Part shown: positions 15,607-16,723 of the stretch, in pieces
Layout: every line of letters begins with the position of its first letter
Position numbering within the stretch: the stretch's first letter is position 1
From: Kerstersia sp052103615
GTDB lineage: Bacteria > Pseudomonadota > Gammaproteobacteria > Burkholderiales > Burkholderiaceae_B
Assembly: GCF_052103615.1 (NCBI RefSeq)
Contig: NZ_JBQEKA010000066.1
Span: forward strand, 1 to 16,723
Length of the DNA stretch: 16,723 nucleotides
Direction: 5' to 3'
Translations under genes and position numbers: made by a program
The notes under the pieces: model-generated
What the model saw: the letters and a program-made list of their open reading frames with translations, nothing else
The model's database searches: none
What the model was told of the DNA's origin: nothing

Positions 15607-16625
15607 AGCTGGGCAATCTTGCGCCGGCGTACCAGCGCGACAAAGAAGGGGCCGCCGATCAGCGCGATCATGATGCCGACGCTGACTTCACCGGGCGGGG
15701 CGATCAGGCGCCCCAGAATATCGGCGGCCAGCATCAGGATGGCGGAAAACAGCATGGCGTAGGGCAACAGCCAGCGATGGTCAGGCCCGATGATAAAGCG
15801 CGCCAGATGGGGCGCGGTCAGGCCGATGAAACTGATCGGGCCGACGGCGGCTGTCGCTGCGCCGGCCAGGACGATGACAGCGGCGGAGGACAAGATCCAG
15901 ATACGCCCGTTCGCCGCGCCCAGGGCGTGGCTGAGGTCATGGCCCAGCGCCGCGATATCCAGCGATTTGCCCAGGGTGAGGGCGATGCACAGCCCCAGCG
16001 CAATCAAGACCGCCGTGGGGGCCAGGACGCCATAGCCGCGTCCTTGCAGCGACCCGGCTGCCCAGTGGCGGAACTGATTGAAGGCCTCATCCGTGCTGTT
16101 GACCGTGATGATCTGCGTAATGGCCATCAGCACGAAGGTGAGCGCGGCGCCAGCCAGCACCAGCCGCACCGGGTTGACCCCGTGGCGCACGCCGCCCAGC
16201 AGATAGACGGCCGCGCCGGCCAGGGCCGCGCCCAGCAGGCCAAACCACATATAAACAGCGACGTCCTCAATGCCCAGGATGGCGATGCACAGGGCGATAG
16301 CCGCCGCCGCGCCCGAATTCACGCCCAGGATGCCGGGGTCAGCCAGCGGGTTGCGCGTGAGGGCCTGCATGATGACGCCCGCCACGCCCAGCGCGCAGCC
16401 GGTCAGAATGGCCAGCAACGTGCGCGGAATACGCAGATGCAGCATGATGAGCTGATCGTTCTGGCTGGGGTCCAGATGGAAAACGGCATCCCAGGCCAGG
16501 CCCGGGGAGAGCATCTGCGTGCCGACCGACAGGCTGGCCACGCAACATAGCAACAGCACTGCCAGGCACAGCAACAGCCCGTTGCGCCGTTGCCGCTGGC
16601 GCAGAGCGTGCCTGTTATTTGGCAA
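15603..16625 (-). CDS. fepD: Ferric-siderophore ABC transporter permease, FepD-like (FecCD family)
   Basis: A 340-aa polytopic permease. It shows RIPRTLLAILTGCALGVAG, QALTRNPLADPGILGVNSG, AAVGPISFIGLTAPHLAR and GPDHRWLLPYAM, closely following E. coli FepD (TRNPLADPGLLGVNAG, GADHRWSLP). Role: one half of the membrane channel for ferric-siderophore import. The start is taken at TTG 16625, which overlaps the end of the binding-protein gene by 11 bp; no ATG lies early enough to keep the first membrane segment. Sits between the FepB-like and FepG-like genes in one minus-strand operon. Confidence 0.88.
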   Translation of the reverse strand: MPNNRHALRQRQRRNGLLLCLAVLLLCCVASLSVGTQMLSPGLAWDAVFHLDPSQNDQLIMLHLRIPRTLLAILTGCALGVAGVIMQALTRNPLADPGILGVNSGAAAAIALCIAILGIEDVAVYMWFGLLGAALAGAAVYLLGGVRHGVNPVRLVLAGAALTFVLMAITQIITVNSTDEAFNQFRHWAAGSLQGRGYGVLAPTAVLIALGLCIALTLGKSLDIAALGHDLSHALGAANGRIWILSSAAVIVLAGAATAAVGPISFIGLTAPHLARFIIGPDHRWLLPYAMLFSAILMLAADILGRLIAPPGEVSVGIMIALIGGPFFVALVRRRKIAQL

Positions 16626-16723
16626 ACCGTTTCACCATGTCGTTGACGATTTCCGTGGCGCTGTAATAGTCGATACGAAAGGAATTCGCGCCCAGCCCAT
16701 AGACCTGGCCGGACTTCACCGAG
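16615..16723 (-). CDS. fepB: FepB-like periplasmic ferric-siderophore binding protein (C-terminal end only)
   Basis: The last 35 codons and the TAA of a gene that enters from the right edge. The visible end reads SVKSGQVYGLGANSFRIDYY and then SATEIVNDMVKRFAK. It resembles the C-terminus of E. coli FepB (VQNKQVYALGTETFRLDYY, as I recall), the periplasmic carrier of ferric enterobactin. The two permeases follow it with overlaps, giving the order fepB-fepD-fepG. The rest, including the signal peptide and promoter, is outside the window. A related catecholate or other hydroxamate siderophore binder cannot be excluded. Confidence 0.75.
   Translation of the reverse strand, partial: SVKSGQVYGLGANSFRIDYYSATEIVNDMVKRFAK

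Noticed and set aside
15777..16550. Plus-strand open frame opposite the FepD-like gene
   Set aside because: Polar, Gln/Arg/Gly-rich translation with no family motif, opposite an obvious membrane permease.

Overview
The window reads as a chromosomal segment of a GC-rich Gram-negative bacterium, most likely a betaproteobacterium of the Burkholderiales (Alcaligenaceae/Bordetella-like). This rests on the style of the phenylacetate (paa) genes, a PaaR-type palindrome in front of them, an OmpA-family lipoprotein-free periplasmic protein, a DUF2789 gene and FepBDG-type iron genes. No species can be fixed from the sequence alone.

Positions 1-8933 hold a plus-strand aerobic phenylacetate catabolic cluster: 3-oxoadipyl-CoA thiolase (paaJ type), then paaA-paaB-paaC-paaD-paaE (the phenylacetyl-CoA epoxidase and its reductase and maturation factor), an unnamed PaaA-like ferritin-fold paralog, paaZ (ring opening plus aldehyde oxidation) and paaY. 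A promoter-like element and a near-perfect 14-bp palindrome sit before the thiolase. A terminator-like hairpin separates the PaaA-like gene from paaZ and may split or attenuate the transcript. The paaZ gene is interrupted only by a 10-N assembly placeholder. CoA ligase (paaK), paaF, paaG, paaH and paaI are not in the window.

Positions 8934-14453 hold single-gene units on alternating strands: an OmpA-family periplasmic protein (-), a secreted choloylglycine hydrolase/penicillin V acylase-family amidase (+) with a strong terminator, a parvulin prolyl isomerase (-), a tyrosine phosphatase-family protein (+), a DUF2789 protein (-) and a secreted EF-hand protein (+) with a strong terminator.

Positions 14527-16723 hold a minus-strand iron-siderophore uptake operon: the end of a FepB-like binding protein, then FepD-like and FepG-like permeases.

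The most notable non-coding feature is a set of short, degenerate tandem arrays (period mostly 12-15 bp) in most of the larger intergenic regions, some sharing core words. The most notable gene is the PaaA-like paralog: it aligns without gaps to PaaA through both metal-binding segments but has Lys and Gly where two of the six diiron ligands should be.
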